A DNA stretch of 52,268 nucleotides. Origin: Armatimonadota bacterium (GTDB lineage Bacteria > Armatimonadota > Fervidibacteria > Fervidibacterales > Thermosaccharophagaceae). Under the pieces are notes generated by a model. The model was not told where the DNA came from. It saw only the letters and a program-made list of their open reading frames with translations, and did no database searches. The stretch is taken from positions 1 through 52,268 of the forward strand of contig JANXAS010000015.1 in assembly GCA_025062195.1 (NCBI GenBank), given 5' to 3'. Of the stretch, positions 19,028 through 27,542 are shown in pieces; within the stretch, counting starts at the first letter, position 1; each line of letters begins with the position of its first letter. The position numbers were made by a program, and so were the translations under genes.

Positions 19028-19600
19028 ATGAGCGTTGAAGCTGTCTATGAAACACTCAATGATGTTGCCTCAGTCATGCTCGCCACAAAAATGTGTGCTG
19101 AGGACATAGTTAACCTCGCCAACCTAATCTCCGAGGCACTCAAGGGTGGCAATAAGGTCGTCATCTTCGGGAATGGCGGAAGCGCCTCAGATGCACAGCA
19201 CTTCGCTGGGGAGTTGGTCGGCAGGTTCAAACTAAGCAGGGCGCCAATGCCGGCAATATCTCTGACAGCTGATACAGCAGTTTTGACGGCGCTCGCCAAC
19301 GATTTCGGGTTTGAAAACGCTTTCAGTAAGCAGGTGGAAGCGATCGTCTCAAGTGGTGATGTCGTTATCGGCATATCAACCAGCGGTGCATCGGAGAATG
19401 TGCTTAGGGCACTCAGCACAGCAAAGCATAGAGGTGCTATCACAGCGCTGCTAACTGGCGAACGGGGAAAACATTTGCGCAACGAATTTGATGCATGTGT
19501 CGTTATACCCTCAGAGGATACACAGCGCGTTCAGGAAGCACACGGCGTTGTCCTGCACATAATTTGTGAACTCGTTGAAAGGCTCGTTTGTGTCACTTGA
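19028..19600 (+). CDS. gmhA: Phosphoheptose isomerase
   Basis: A 190-residue SIS-domain isomerase converting sedoheptulose 7-phosphate to D-glycero-D-manno-heptose 7-phosphate for lipopolysaccharide core. Motifs: FGNGGSASDAQHFAGELVGRF, ISLTADTAVLTALANDFGFE, GISTSGASENVLRAL, and the metal-binding end VQEAHGVVLHIICELVE. Full length. Follows lpxK by three bases and precedes a conserved unknown gene. Confidence 0.93.
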   Translation: MSVEAVYETLNDVASVMLATKMCAEDIVNLANLISEALKGGNKVVIFGNGGSASDAQHFAGELVGRFKLSRAPMPAISLTADTAVLTALANDFGFENAFSKQVEAIVSSGDVVIGISTSGASENVLRALSTAKHRGAITALLTGERGKHLRNEFDACVVIPSEDTQRVQEAHGVVLHIICELVERLVCVT

Positions 19601-19655
19601 CGCATAAGTGGACCGATTAAAGGTGGCATCCATTCCCCACTTGAGGTGATATTGT

Positions 19656-20597
19656 ATGCGCAAACCCATCACGCTTGAGGGCGTTAAGCCGATTTCAATT
19701 CGCCAGCGAAAGAACAAGGTGAACATAGCGCAGCTTGCGCGCCAACTTGCTTCGGGTGCGTCATTTTCTCAGTTCTTTGAGAGCCTACCACGCATACTTG
19801 CAGGTAGCTGGCTCAGAGAGCTTGTGGATGCCATTTGCAAGGCTCGCATTGATCGCAAACAGGTGCTCGTCATGTATGGTGCTCATGTCGTGAAATGCGG
19901 GCTATCACCGATTCTCATACAGCTCATGAAAGGGGGCGTCATAACTGCCCTCGCTACAAATGGTGCTGGTGCATACCACGATATTGAGCTTGCCATCTTC
20001 GGTGAAACAAGCGAGGATGTATCGGAGGGGATACTATCTGGGACATTCGGGATGGCTGCAGAGTCAGCCAACTTCATCAATCACGCAGCGCGCCTCGCTG
20101 CAAGGCGAGATAACGGCTTAGGCGAAACCATCGGCGCTCAACTCATCAAAGCGAAGGCAAAGCACGCAGACCTAAGCATACTCGCACAAGCTTACAAACT
20201 CGGCATCCCACTTACAGTCCATGTTGCCATAGGCACGGATGTCAATCACATGCATCCCAGCTTCGATGCTGCATCCTGGGGTAAGGCAACATACAATGAC
20301 TTTCGCATCATCTGTGGAATTGTTAGCGAACTCTCGGGCGGAGTTGTGCTCAATTTTGGCTCCGCTGTTATCTTGCCCCTCATATTTGAGAAGGCTCTGG
20401 CACTGGTGCGCAATATGGGGCATGATGTCAAAGGCTTTGTGGGAGCGACATTTGACTTCATACGGCATTACAGAGCAACGAATAATCCAGTCCAGCGAGC
20501 TGAGGAACTTGGTGGCAAAGGGTTTTATATCATCGGGCATCATGAACTCCTTATCCCACTCTTAGCGCAGGCGCTCCTTGAGCGCATGCCAGACTGA
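19656..20597 (+). CDS. Conserved protein of unknown function, weakly deoxyhypusine-synthase-like
   Basis: A 313-residue soluble protein with no signal peptide. I recognise no named family with confidence. The stretch VLVMYGAHVVKCGLSPILIQL, then GVITALATNGAGAYHDIELAIFG with ETSEDV, resembles the nucleotide-binding layout of deoxyhypusine-synthase-fold proteins. The later motifs GTDVNHMHPSFD and FIIGHHELLIPLLAQALLE are conserved-looking. Its position 55 bases after gmhA in the lpxK operon suggests a role in envelope sugar or lipid A metabolism, which is inference. ATG start with TGAGGTGATATTGT upstream. Confidence 0.7.
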   Translation: MRKPITLEGVKPISIRQRKNKVNIAQLARQLASGASFSQFFESLPRILAGSWLRELVDAICKARIDRKQVLVMYGAHVVKCGLSPILIQLMKGGVITALATNGAGAYHDIELAIFGETSEDVSEGILSGTFGMAAESANFINHAARLAARRDNGLGETIGAQLIKAKAKHADLSILAQAYKLGIPLTVHVAIGTDVNHMHPSFDAASWGKATYNDFRIICGIVSELSGGVVLNFGSAVILPLIFEKALALVRNMGHDVKGFVGATFDFIRHYRATNNPVQRAEELGGKGFYIIGHHELLIPLLAQALLERMPD

Positions 20598-20898
20598 TCA
20601 GCAATGAGAATTTGAGGGTCATTGAGGCAACACCCACTGCTGCAGCCATTCATGTCACCGGTGAAAGCAACGAGCGCCAAATTCATACGGCGAGAATTTT
20701 TAACGCCTTCTAAAGGCAGCGCTTGCGAACTTCGTCAGCCACTATGGGCTGAAGTTAATAGCATGGCTGGGGAGTTTTTCCGCCGGCAGCATCCGCAGTA
20801 AATAGCGAGCATGTTTATGTTCAACCACGGTGCGTTATAATGATATCCTACCGCACCGCGAGGTTTTCCCAATCCCTTTCTTGGTGGAGGTGGACTGA
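20598..20898. other. Intergenic region with one dispersed-repeat copy
   Basis: About 300 bases without a gene. A copy of repeat family B lies at about 20710-20765. A TATAAT at 20836-20841 could be a -10 box for the next gene, but no convincing -35 box sits at the right distance. Confidence 0.5.
20710..20765 (+). repeat. Dispersed repeat family B, copy 1
   Basis: A 56-base stretch from TCTAAAGGC to ATAGCAT matches 37064-37119 at about 40 of 56 positions without gaps. The central part reads GCCACTATGGGCTGAAG and contains a short inverted repeat (CAGCC/GGGCTG). Confidence 0.55.
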
Positions 20899-22485
20899 AT
20901 GTCTTTGTCAAAGCCAAACCGTTCAACAGCGACGGGGACCCGCACACGCGCTGGCGATGATGTAATGCCAACAAGCGGCATGTGCGTTGTTTGTGTTCAA
21001 GGATGCACTGGGCTATGTGAGGTTGGCATGTCGGCTTATCGTGGTGCCGAGGTAATTTATCCTCGTCCATTTGGTGTGGTAACAGCAGCCGGAGATAAGG
21101 ATTACCCAGTTGATTTTTCACATCTGAGCATTATGGGGACAGCATTCGGAGCGCATGGTGTGCCACCAGACCCAGACGAGGCTGTATTTCCAGCTGTCAA
21201 TCTTGAGACAGCTATAGGCAGGGATAAAGGGATAAAGCTCAAACTGCCGATAGTCATACCAGCGCTTGGTTCAACAGACATAGCGAAGAATAACTGGGCG
21301 GGCATCGCGATAGGCGCAGCTATCTCGGGCATCGCCCTAACCATAGGTGAGAACATTTGCGGCATGGACTCAAACGCCGAGTTCAAGAACGGTAGAGTTG
21401 TCCGAAGCCCGGATATGGAGATGCGTATAAAACTCTACCGTGACTGGCAGGAGGATGGCTATGGTGACATCATTGTGCAGGCAAATGTGGAAGACACGCT
21501 TTCAGGAGTGCATGAGTATGTAATTGAGGAGCTTGGCGTCACTTCAGTTGAGTTGAAGTGGGGGCAGGGAGCGAAGGACATCGGCGGAGAAGTCAAGGTA
21601 TCAGAACTTGAGAGAGCGTTACAGCTTGTTGATAGGGGTTACATCGTCTTGCCTGACCCGAGGGATAAAGGCATTGTCCAAGCATTTAAGAGCGGTGCAT
21701 TCAAGGAATTTGAAAGGCACTCAAGGCTTGGCATGCCAGACCGTGAAAGTTTCCTTAACCGTGTTGAGCAGCTGCGTCGTCTTGGGGCAAAATATGTTTT
21801 CCTTAAGACAGGCGCATACAGACCGGCGGATTTGGCTAAGGCAATCAAGTGGAGCTCTGAAGCTGGTGTTGATGTGATTACGATTGATGGTGCTGGTGGC
21901 GGGACCGGAATGAGCCCTTGGCGGATGATGTGTGAATGGGGCATCCCAACAGTTTACTTAGCGTCCCTTGCCTATCAATATGCCAAGAGGCTTTCCGAGA
22001 AGGGCGAGTATGTTCCTGACATACTTATTGCAGGTGGCATCTCACTTGAGGATCACATATTCAAAGCGATAGCACTTGGTTCGCCTTACTTCAAAGGTGT
22101 GGCGATGGCGAGAGCACCGCTTTGCGCTGTCATGGTCGGCAACACGATAGGCGAGCTTATTCGCAAAGGTGAGTTGCCGAAAAGCATACGGGACAACTAC
22201 GGCAATACTATTGAGCAAATTTTTATCTCCGCCATGCAGCTAAAAGAGAGGTTTGGTGACAGGTTTGAGCACATTCCAACGGGCGCAATTGGACTGTTCA
22301 CATACTTGCAACGCATAGCGCAGGGGTTGCGCCAGCTAATGGCTGGTGCAAGGAAGTTCTCGCTTGAATATCTTACCCGTGATGACCTTGCAGCACTCAC
22401 AAGGGAAGCTGCCGAAGTTACAGGATTGAGCTATGTCATGGAATTAGATGCCGAAGAGGTTGAGCGCATACTTGATAGTGGTTAA
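20899..22485 (+). CDS. Stand-alone FMN-binding glutamate synthase-like protein
   Basis: A 528-residue protein matching the synthase domain of the glutamate synthase large subunit (GltB2/archaeal-type GOGAT), which binds FMN in a TIM barrel. Residues 28-42 hold CVVCVQGCTGLC, a four-cysteine set that may bind an Fe-S cluster. Barrel motifs are SVELKWGQGAKDIGGEVK, ITIDGAGGGTGMSPWRM and PDILIAGGISLEDHIFKAIALGSPYFKGVAMARA. There is no glutaminase domain and no GltD-like partner nearby, so ammonia and electrons must come from elsewhere, or the substrate differs. ATG start seven bases after GGAGGTGG. Confidence 0.85.
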   Translation: MSLSKPNRSTATGTRTRAGDDVMPTSGMCVVCVQGCTGLCEVGMSAYRGAEVIYPRPFGVVTAAGDKDYPVDFSHLSIMGTAFGAHGVPPDPDEAVFPAVNLETAIGRDKGIKLKLPIVIPALGSTDIAKNNWAGIAIGAAISGIALTIGENICGMDSNAEFKNGRVVRSPDMEMRIKLYRDWQEDGYGDIIVQANVEDTLSGVHEYVIEELGVTSVELKWGQGAKDIGGEVKVSELERALQLVDRGYIVLPDPRDKGIVQAFKSGAFKEFERHSRLGMPDRESFLNRVEQLRRLGAKYVFLKTGAYRPADLAKAIKWSSEAGVDVITIDGAGGGTGMSPWRMMCEWGIPTVYLASLAYQYAKRLSEKGEYVPDILIAGGISLEDHIFKAIALGSPYFKGVAMARAPLCAVMVGNTIGELIRKGELPKSIRDNYGNTIEQIFISAMQLKERFGDRFEHIPTGAIGLFTYLQRIAQGLRQLMAGARKFSLEYLTRDDLAALTREAAEVTGLSYVMELDAEEVERILDSG

Positions 22486-22653
22486 TTTCTAACCGTTCAC
22501 TCGCAATTGCAACGGTAGGGGTGTCTTCGGCTGCGAACAAAATCCTTAAGTGGATAGGCGGCTAATTGGTGATTTGAAGACGGATAGGGTTTTGGGCTAA
22601 ATCCCCCCAAGCTCTCCCATAAGTGAAAGATTTAACGGTTGAGGTGAGCTTTG

Positions 22654-22938
22654 ATGCCGAACACGAGGAGCGCTATTCGGCAGCTGCGCAAGAGTTTGAA
22701 GAGAAGAGAGCGAAACAAAATGCATAAATCACGCATGCGCACATTTATCAAGTATGCCCGAGAGGCGCTTTCATCGGGCGATGTTGAGAGGGCAATTGAG
22801 GCTGTAAGAATGGCTTGTCGCGTTATAGATAAGACGGCGTCAAAGGGAATCATTAAGCCTAATACGGCTGCGAGATACAAATCAAGGCTCACTAACAGGC
22901 TTAACAAGCTAATTACTTCAGCCTCGCAGGCAACCTAA
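22654..22938 (+). CDS. rpsT: 30S ribosomal protein S20
   Basis: A 94-residue basic, all-helical protein that binds 16S rRNA. Recognisable from PNTRSAIRQLRKSLKRRERNK at the N-terminus, the central RTFIKYAREALSSGD and the KGIIKPNTAARYKSRL motif near the end. ATG 22654 is preferred over the preceding TTG because GAGGTGAG lies five bases upstream. Single gene, convergent with the M48 protease. Confidence 0.95.
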   Translation: MPNTRSAIRQLRKSLKRRERNKMHKSRMRTFIKYAREALSSGDVERAIEAVRMACRVIDKTASKGIIKPNTAARYKSRLTNRLNKLITSASQAT

Positions 22939-22949
22939 CTTTCATTACT

Positions 22950-24098
22950 TCAACGGATACCTTCGCTGCTATGACTGCTTAGATGGCGTGCTGGTATGAA
23001 AAGGCGATGAATGGCGGCAGCATAAAGTTGGGAGAGTTCCCTTGAAAGCTTTTCTGGTTCTGTGAGAAGCGAGTGCGCAGGAGTATCATCTCTGGTGAGA
23101 GCACAGCTTGTATCTTGATTCGTGACAACAGCACTTAGAGTTGTTAACCTTATGCCAAGGTTAGTGTAAAGGGATAGAGGATTTGATGGTATGCGCAGCA
23201 GTTCATCCTGAATTTGCTGCGCAGTTTTTTGTGGGATGTGGTTGGAGCAAAACTCGCGGAATGATTTCGCTATATCCGTCAGGGATTTCTTTTCAAGTGC
23301 GAGCCTCTCAATGATGTCGTGCATTACCCCATCAAAGAGCGTCTCAACAAGGGCATACTTCCTGAGCGCCGAAATGAATACCTCACTTCCACAGCACCTT
23401 GCAGCTGTTGCATCGGCGCATAGTTCGCCTCGTTGTATAATCCTGTAGGATGCAAGCGCACATAACGGTGCAAGTAAGCGCAACATCCACCATGTCGGAT
23501 TTAACCACCAAAGCCGCGCCTTAGTTCGCATATCCTCGGTAAATCTGAGCAGGCTAAGGAGCGCTTCCGAAATAAGCTTGATGGGCTTCGGTTGAAAGCG
23601 AGAGAAATGGGCAAGTTCGTGGGCAAGGAGTGAACACAATTCTCCGACGCTGAGCCAGTCAAGCGCTACTATACCAACTGAGACTGCGATTCGCCCCTTA
23701 AATGGGAACAGCGAAAATCCCTCCCTGTATGCGCCCACAGTTGCATCCGGTGTGAGCCACAGCAATTGAGGTTCTGGTGCGCCGACCGCTCTAGCGATTC
23801 TCGCCAATAGTTCTATCAAGCGTTTCGCCCTTTCAGCGTTCATCGGCATACCGATCGGCTGCGGGACGCGCCGCATGAGGGCACCCAATGACATGTAAAG
23901 TAAAAAGGATAGCAGGAGGGTGGTGCGCACCGCCGCTTTGCCACTCAAGTTCGCAATGCTCCACCATATGCCCCAAGCAATTGCAGCTGGCATAAGAACA
24001 GCGAGTGAGTAAGCGAGCACAAGCAGCAAAGCTGAGAGGAGCGCCCACAGTGTATCTGAGAGCGTGAAACGACAAAGTCTTTCATAATGCCCTGCCAC
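22950..24098 (-). CDS. M48 family membrane zinc metalloprotease
   Basis: A 382-residue protein with two strong N-terminal transmembrane segments (about residues 15-50 and 55-72), then the zinc motif HELAH in LCSLLAHELAHFSRF. A downstream GELCADATAARCCG segment supplies the third-ligand Glu and conserved Asp of the M48 family. A third hydrophobic stretch (LLAPLCALASYRII) follows HELAH, as in HtpX/Ste24-like proteases. It probably cleaves membrane or periplasmic proteins; substrate unknown. GTG start (GTGGCAGGGC) after GGTGATGC. Convergent with rpsT and divergent from the next gene. Confidence 0.85.
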   Translation of the reverse strand: MAGHYERLCRFTLSDTLWALLSALLLVLAYSLAVLMPAAIAWGIWWSIANLSGKAAVRTTLLLSFLLYMSLGALMRRVPQPIGMPMNAERAKRLIELLARIARAVGAPEPQLLWLTPDATVGAYREGFSLFPFKGRIAVSVGIVALDWLSVGELCSLLAHELAHFSRFQPKPIKLISEALLSLLRFTEDMRTKARLWWLNPTWWMLRLLAPLCALASYRIIQRGELCADATAARCCGSEVFISALRKYALVETLFDGVMHDIIERLALEKKSLTDIAKSFREFCSNHIPQKTAQQIQDELLRIPSNPLSLYTNLGIRLTTLSAVVTNQDTSCALTRDDTPAHSLLTEPEKLSRELSQLYAAAIHRLFIPARHLSSHSSEGIR

Positions 24099-24173
24099 AG
24101 TGCATCACCGCACGATGGTAACCTAAAGTTGGTTTGAACTCCCCTGCGTTTTACAACCGATATCAAATGCATC

Positions 24174-25052
24174 ATGCTGTCATCAGTGAACCGACTACCA
24201 CCTATGTTTAGCTATTCCAAGCCCTTCGCTTTGTCAATAACTTCCATCCAAGGAGGTGGGATTGTAGCCTTGCCCATCTTTCAGTATCTGCTTCTGCTAA
24301 AGCAAGTGCAAGCGGTTCTTATGTTCAACCCCAAGGTGGGCGTTACGAGGGATGCGCTTGCATGGTTGCAACACCGTCCCAGAGCCAACACCATTGGCGT
24401 GCCACCGGCGCTATTCAACTCTTCAAACGCTTTTCAACTCCCGCCATTTACAAAGCTTGTTTATCCGCACGGAAATGTCGCTCGCTTCTACGCCGAGCTA
24501 AGCCCCGATATTCCAGACTACATCCGCGAGCCAATTGTGTTGGGGAGTTGTTATGCGGTGCCAGTGCTTCTGCTTGAGCCATCGTTGTTTAGGGAGGTTA
24601 AAAGTGCATTGCTTTGGGAGAAGCGTGGTCAACCATTCTCACAGTCAGAACTCTCAAGTTTTCTTTCACCGATAGCACTGACAATACCTGAGTTCATAGA
24701 GATTGCCGAGGAGACGCTTTATGCGCTCAGAGACTTCGTCCAATCGTTAACATCAGAGGAGGAGATAATGGAGCTCGTTGAGAGGAGGGGAGAGGTTGCT
24801 CGCACGCATGCCGAGAGGAAGTTTGGCAGCAGCATTAGCAGTGACATGCCTGTTATAATGGCATGCGTTGATCCGTTGAGGCTCATACTGCCGTGGCTGC
24901 TTAAGGGCAGGCGGGATGTGCTTGTTAAACTCCCTTGGAATGATTTGATTGCCACCGGTCTGGGCATTGTCTGGATGCTAATTGTTCATCCTGAAGCACG
25001 CCGAAAAGAACGAATGCAGCGTTATAGGAATGTAAGGCAGCGACAAGCATGA
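24174..25052 (+). CDS. Unknown protein
   Basis: I recognise no family in this 292-residue protein. It has a hydrophobic N-terminal third (ALPIFQYLLLLKQVQAVLMF), a helical charged middle (LTSEEEIMELVERRGEVARTHAERK) and a final hydrophobic segment (LIATGLGIVWMLIV) followed by a very basic tail, so it may be membrane-associated with the tail in the cytoplasm. The start is uncertain: ATG 24174 has no ribosome site, whereas a near-perfect AAGGAGGTGGG lies inside the frame at 24250-24260 with only ATT 24261 and TTG 24270 as nearby candidates. Divergent from the M48 gene. Confidence 0.55.
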   Translation: MLSSVNRLPPMFSYSKPFALSITSIQGGGIVALPIFQYLLLLKQVQAVLMFNPKVGVTRDALAWLQHRPRANTIGVPPALFNSSNAFQLPPFTKLVYPHGNVARFYAELSPDIPDYIREPIVLGSCYAVPVLLLEPSLFREVKSALLWEKRGQPFSQSELSSFLSPIALTIPEFIEIAEETLYALRDFVQSLTSEEEIMELVERRGEVARTHAERKFGSSISSDMPVIMACVDPLRLILPWLLKGRRDVLVKLPWNDLIATGLGIVWMLIVHPEARRKERMQRYRNVRQRQA

Positions 25053-25124
25053 GCATTAATTGGCGCACAAGCGGTCAGGAAATTTTGAAGCGATGTCTGT
25101 GCTTACCGCAGGGATGTGTTCACC

Positions 25125-26204
25125 ATGAGTGGTGACAGGTCTGCAGCTTCTTCCGCATTGCTTGGGGAGACAAAAGAGGCGCTGCGCAGACAAGCTTGCT
25201 TCAGGCTCGCTGTTGTGCTTTTATTGCTCGCCATCCTAATCGTTGCGGCGTTTGCGTCAATGCTCGTTGGGCAGGTGAAACTCTCTATAAAGCAGCTCTT
25301 TGAGGCAATCGCGCATTCCCTGTTCAACGCGAGTTCGCTAAGTGACGAGGAACGAATTGTTGTCTTCTTCCGTCTTCCGAGGGTGGCGCTTGCCATACTT
25401 GTCGGGGCAACGCTCGCTATAAGCGGTGTCGGGTTGCAAGCCATGTTTCGCAATCCTATGGCGGATCCATATTTGCTTGGGATAAGCTCTGGCGGGGCTC
25501 TCGGCGCCGCTATTGTTACATTCTTGGATATCCACTCAAGCTGGCTCGGTATCGGCATCCAGCCATTCGTTTCATTTGCAACGGCGTTTGGCGCCGCGTG
25601 GGTTGTGGCGGTGTTGGGCAGGGTTGGTGGGGTGCTGCGCACCGACGCCGTTTTGCTTTCTGGGATTGCTGTGAATGCGCTCCTGTCAGCGATAATCTCA
25701 CTCATGATGTATCTCTCAGCGCACCGCTTAGCGCTCGCCAGAATTTACTTCTGGCTCCTCGGCGGATTCTACAATGCCACATGGCGCGATGTGCTGTTCA
25801 TGACCCCGCATGCCATCATTGGCATATTCGTCCTTTGGCTTAACTGGCGCCCTTTGAATGCCCTCCTATTGGGTGAGGAGACTGCTCACTATGTGGGAAT
25901 TGATATCAGCAGGTTAAAGTGGCTCATAATTGGCGCTGTCTCATGGTGTTGCAGTGGTGCCGTTGCTTACGCTGGTTCAATTGGATTTGTGGGATTGGTT
26001 ATGCCACACATGGCTCGCATGCTCATCGGACCGGGGCATGGCACGCTCATGCCGACAGCGATGCTATTTGGGGCTATATTTCTCGTGCTCTGTGACATGC
26101 TTTCTCGCCTCGGAAATGAGATACCAGTTGGCATATTCACGGCGCTCTCTGGCGTGCCATTCTTCCTCTTCCTTCTGCGCAAATCGCATAGGCTCTATGC
26201 CTGA
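25125..26204 (+). CDS. FecCD/BtuC-type ABC transporter permease
   Basis: About 359 residues with roughly ten transmembrane helices; the permease of an importer for vitamin B12, heme or iron chelates. The family signature is clear: FFRLPRVALAILVGATLAISGVGLQ, then FRNPMADPYLLGISSGGALGAA, and the later GSIGFVGLVMPHMARMLIGPGHG. Neither the binding protein (BtuF-like) nor the ATPase (BtuD-like) is adjacent, so this is an orphan permease in this window; partners may be encoded elsewhere. Start is ATG 25125 or GTG 25116; neither has a strong ribosome site. Confidence 0.9.
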   Translation: MSGDRSAASSALLGETKEALRRQACFRLAVVLLLLAILIVAAFASMLVGQVKLSIKQLFEAIAHSLFNASSLSDEERIVVFFRLPRVALAILVGATLAISGVGLQAMFRNPMADPYLLGISSGGALGAAIVTFLDIHSSWLGIGIQPFVSFATAFGAAWVVAVLGRVGGVLRTDAVLLSGIAVNALLSAIISLMMYLSAHRLALARIYFWLLGGFYNATWRDVLFMTPHAIIGIFVLWLNWRPLNALLLGEETAHYVGIDISRLKWLIIGAVSWCCSGAVAYAGSIGFVGLVMPHMARMLIGPGHGTLMPTAMLFGAIFLVLCDMLSRLGNEIPVGIFTALSGVPFFLFLLRKSHRLYA

Positions 26205-26275
26205 AGGAAGCGCTAAACACTTGAAAGGTGCTTTATGTGTCAATGTTGAATGCCCCACAGTGGAGGTGAGTTAAA

Positions 26276-27298
26276 ATGCCGTTGCAAGTTCCCCTGAGGG
26301 TTGGTTGCATAGGTCTTGGCATAGGCAAAGTTCACCTTCAATGCTACTCAACACGCGAAGATGTGCGCATCGCTGCAGTGTGCGATATCAACGAGGCGTT
26401 GGCTTGTGAAGTGGCGAGCACTTACGGTGCTGCAGCTTACACATCCGCTCATAAAATGCTCTCAAGCGAGCGTCTTGATGCTGTGAGTATTTGCACACCA
26501 CCGAAAACTCATGCTGAGCTTGTTGAAGCTTGTGCTGAGGCGAAGGTTCATGTGCTTTGCGAAAAGCCAATGGCAAGCAACTTGAAAGATTGCAGGCGAA
26601 TGATTGAGGCTGCCGAGGGAGCTGGCATCATCTTGATGGTGGCGCATAAAAAGCGTTTCCATCCGTTCTACTCTTTCTTGAAGCGCATGTGCGATGGCGA
26701 GTGGGGTCAAATACTCTGGGCGTCAGTTAGGTTTGCTTTAGGACGGGTTGAGAAGGGTTGGTTTTGGGATGAGGACGATGGCGGTGGACCAGTGCTTGAA
26801 AATGCGGTTCATGTGTTTGACTTGTTGAGATGGCTTATGGGTGAAGCGAAGCTTGTCTTCGGGTTTGGTGGGAATTTGTTCGCGAAGCACAGAGCACCTC
26901 AAATTGATTCAGCAGCCGTGTGCATTCAATTCTCATCGGGTGGAATTGCAGCGCTTGCAATTGGATATGCATCCGAGTGGGCGGTGGCAAGGGAGCAAGT
27001 CGCATTTGCAACGCCGTTTGTCGTCGTGGATGCTGATGGTCCTTTTGACAATGTGAGCCAATTTAGAGCTTCCACAAGGGACGATGAGCCGAAGCCGATT
27101 GACCTCAGCTTCATAACGGTCGGGGCGTTGGATGACTTTGCAAACGAGATTGAGCACTTCATCCGGTGCGTCCTCACAGGTGTAAAACCTTTGGTTGACG
27201 GATATGAGGGCATGCGGAGCGTCAAGTTGGCGCTTGCCGCAAAGCATGCCATACGCACCGGTCAAGTCGTGGATATGGAACGCTTTGAATGCGATTGA
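26276..27298 (+). CDS. Gfo/Idh/MocA family oxidoreductase
   Basis: A 340-residue NAD(P)-dependent dehydrogenase of sugars or inositols. The Rossmann motif is GCIGLGIGKVHL (residues 8-19); the catalytic-site motif CEKPMASN is near 98. The C-terminal domain has GGPVLENAVHVFDLLRWLMGEA, with the family histidine in NAVHVFD. No signal peptide, so cytoplasmic. Substrate cannot be read from sequence. ATG start after GGAGGTGAGTTAAA. A second, only distantly similar paralogue lies at 29870-30865 on the other strand. Confidence 0.88.
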   Translation: MPLQVPLRVGCIGLGIGKVHLQCYSTREDVRIAAVCDINEALACEVASTYGAAAYTSAHKMLSSERLDAVSICTPPKTHAELVEACAEAKVHVLCEKPMASNLKDCRRMIEAAEGAGIILMVAHKKRFHPFYSFLKRMCDGEWGQILWASVRFALGRVEKGWFWDEDDGGGPVLENAVHVFDLLRWLMGEAKLVFGFGGNLFAKHRAPQIDSAAVCIQFSSGGIAALAIGYASEWAVAREQVAFATPFVVVDADGPFDNVSQFRASTRDDEPKPIDLSFITVGALDDFANEIEHFIRCVLTGVKPLVDGYEGMRSVKLALAAKHAIRTGQVVDMERFECD

Positions 27299-27542
27299 GC
27301 GCGTTTGACCCTGGTCAGACCAGATTGCAAAGGCAGCGCTCACATTGCAAATGATAGCGTCAAAAGCGAACTGCGTGTGACAGCAATGAGCAAATTGTAA
27401 ATTATGGAAGGGGAGCATCTCATGGCTCATAAACTTTTGCAGGCTTCACCTGCCCATGCTTTTGCATCGCTTATAATGCCCGCATTGCCGTTGCATTATA
27501 TAGGTATCCAAAAGCTAATGGCTTTAAGACGAGGTGTTAATT

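Noticed and set aside
27437-27477. Possible promoter before the BatA-like gene (TTGCAG and TATAAT)
   Set aside because: The two boxes are 29 bases apart, too far for a sigma70 promoter.
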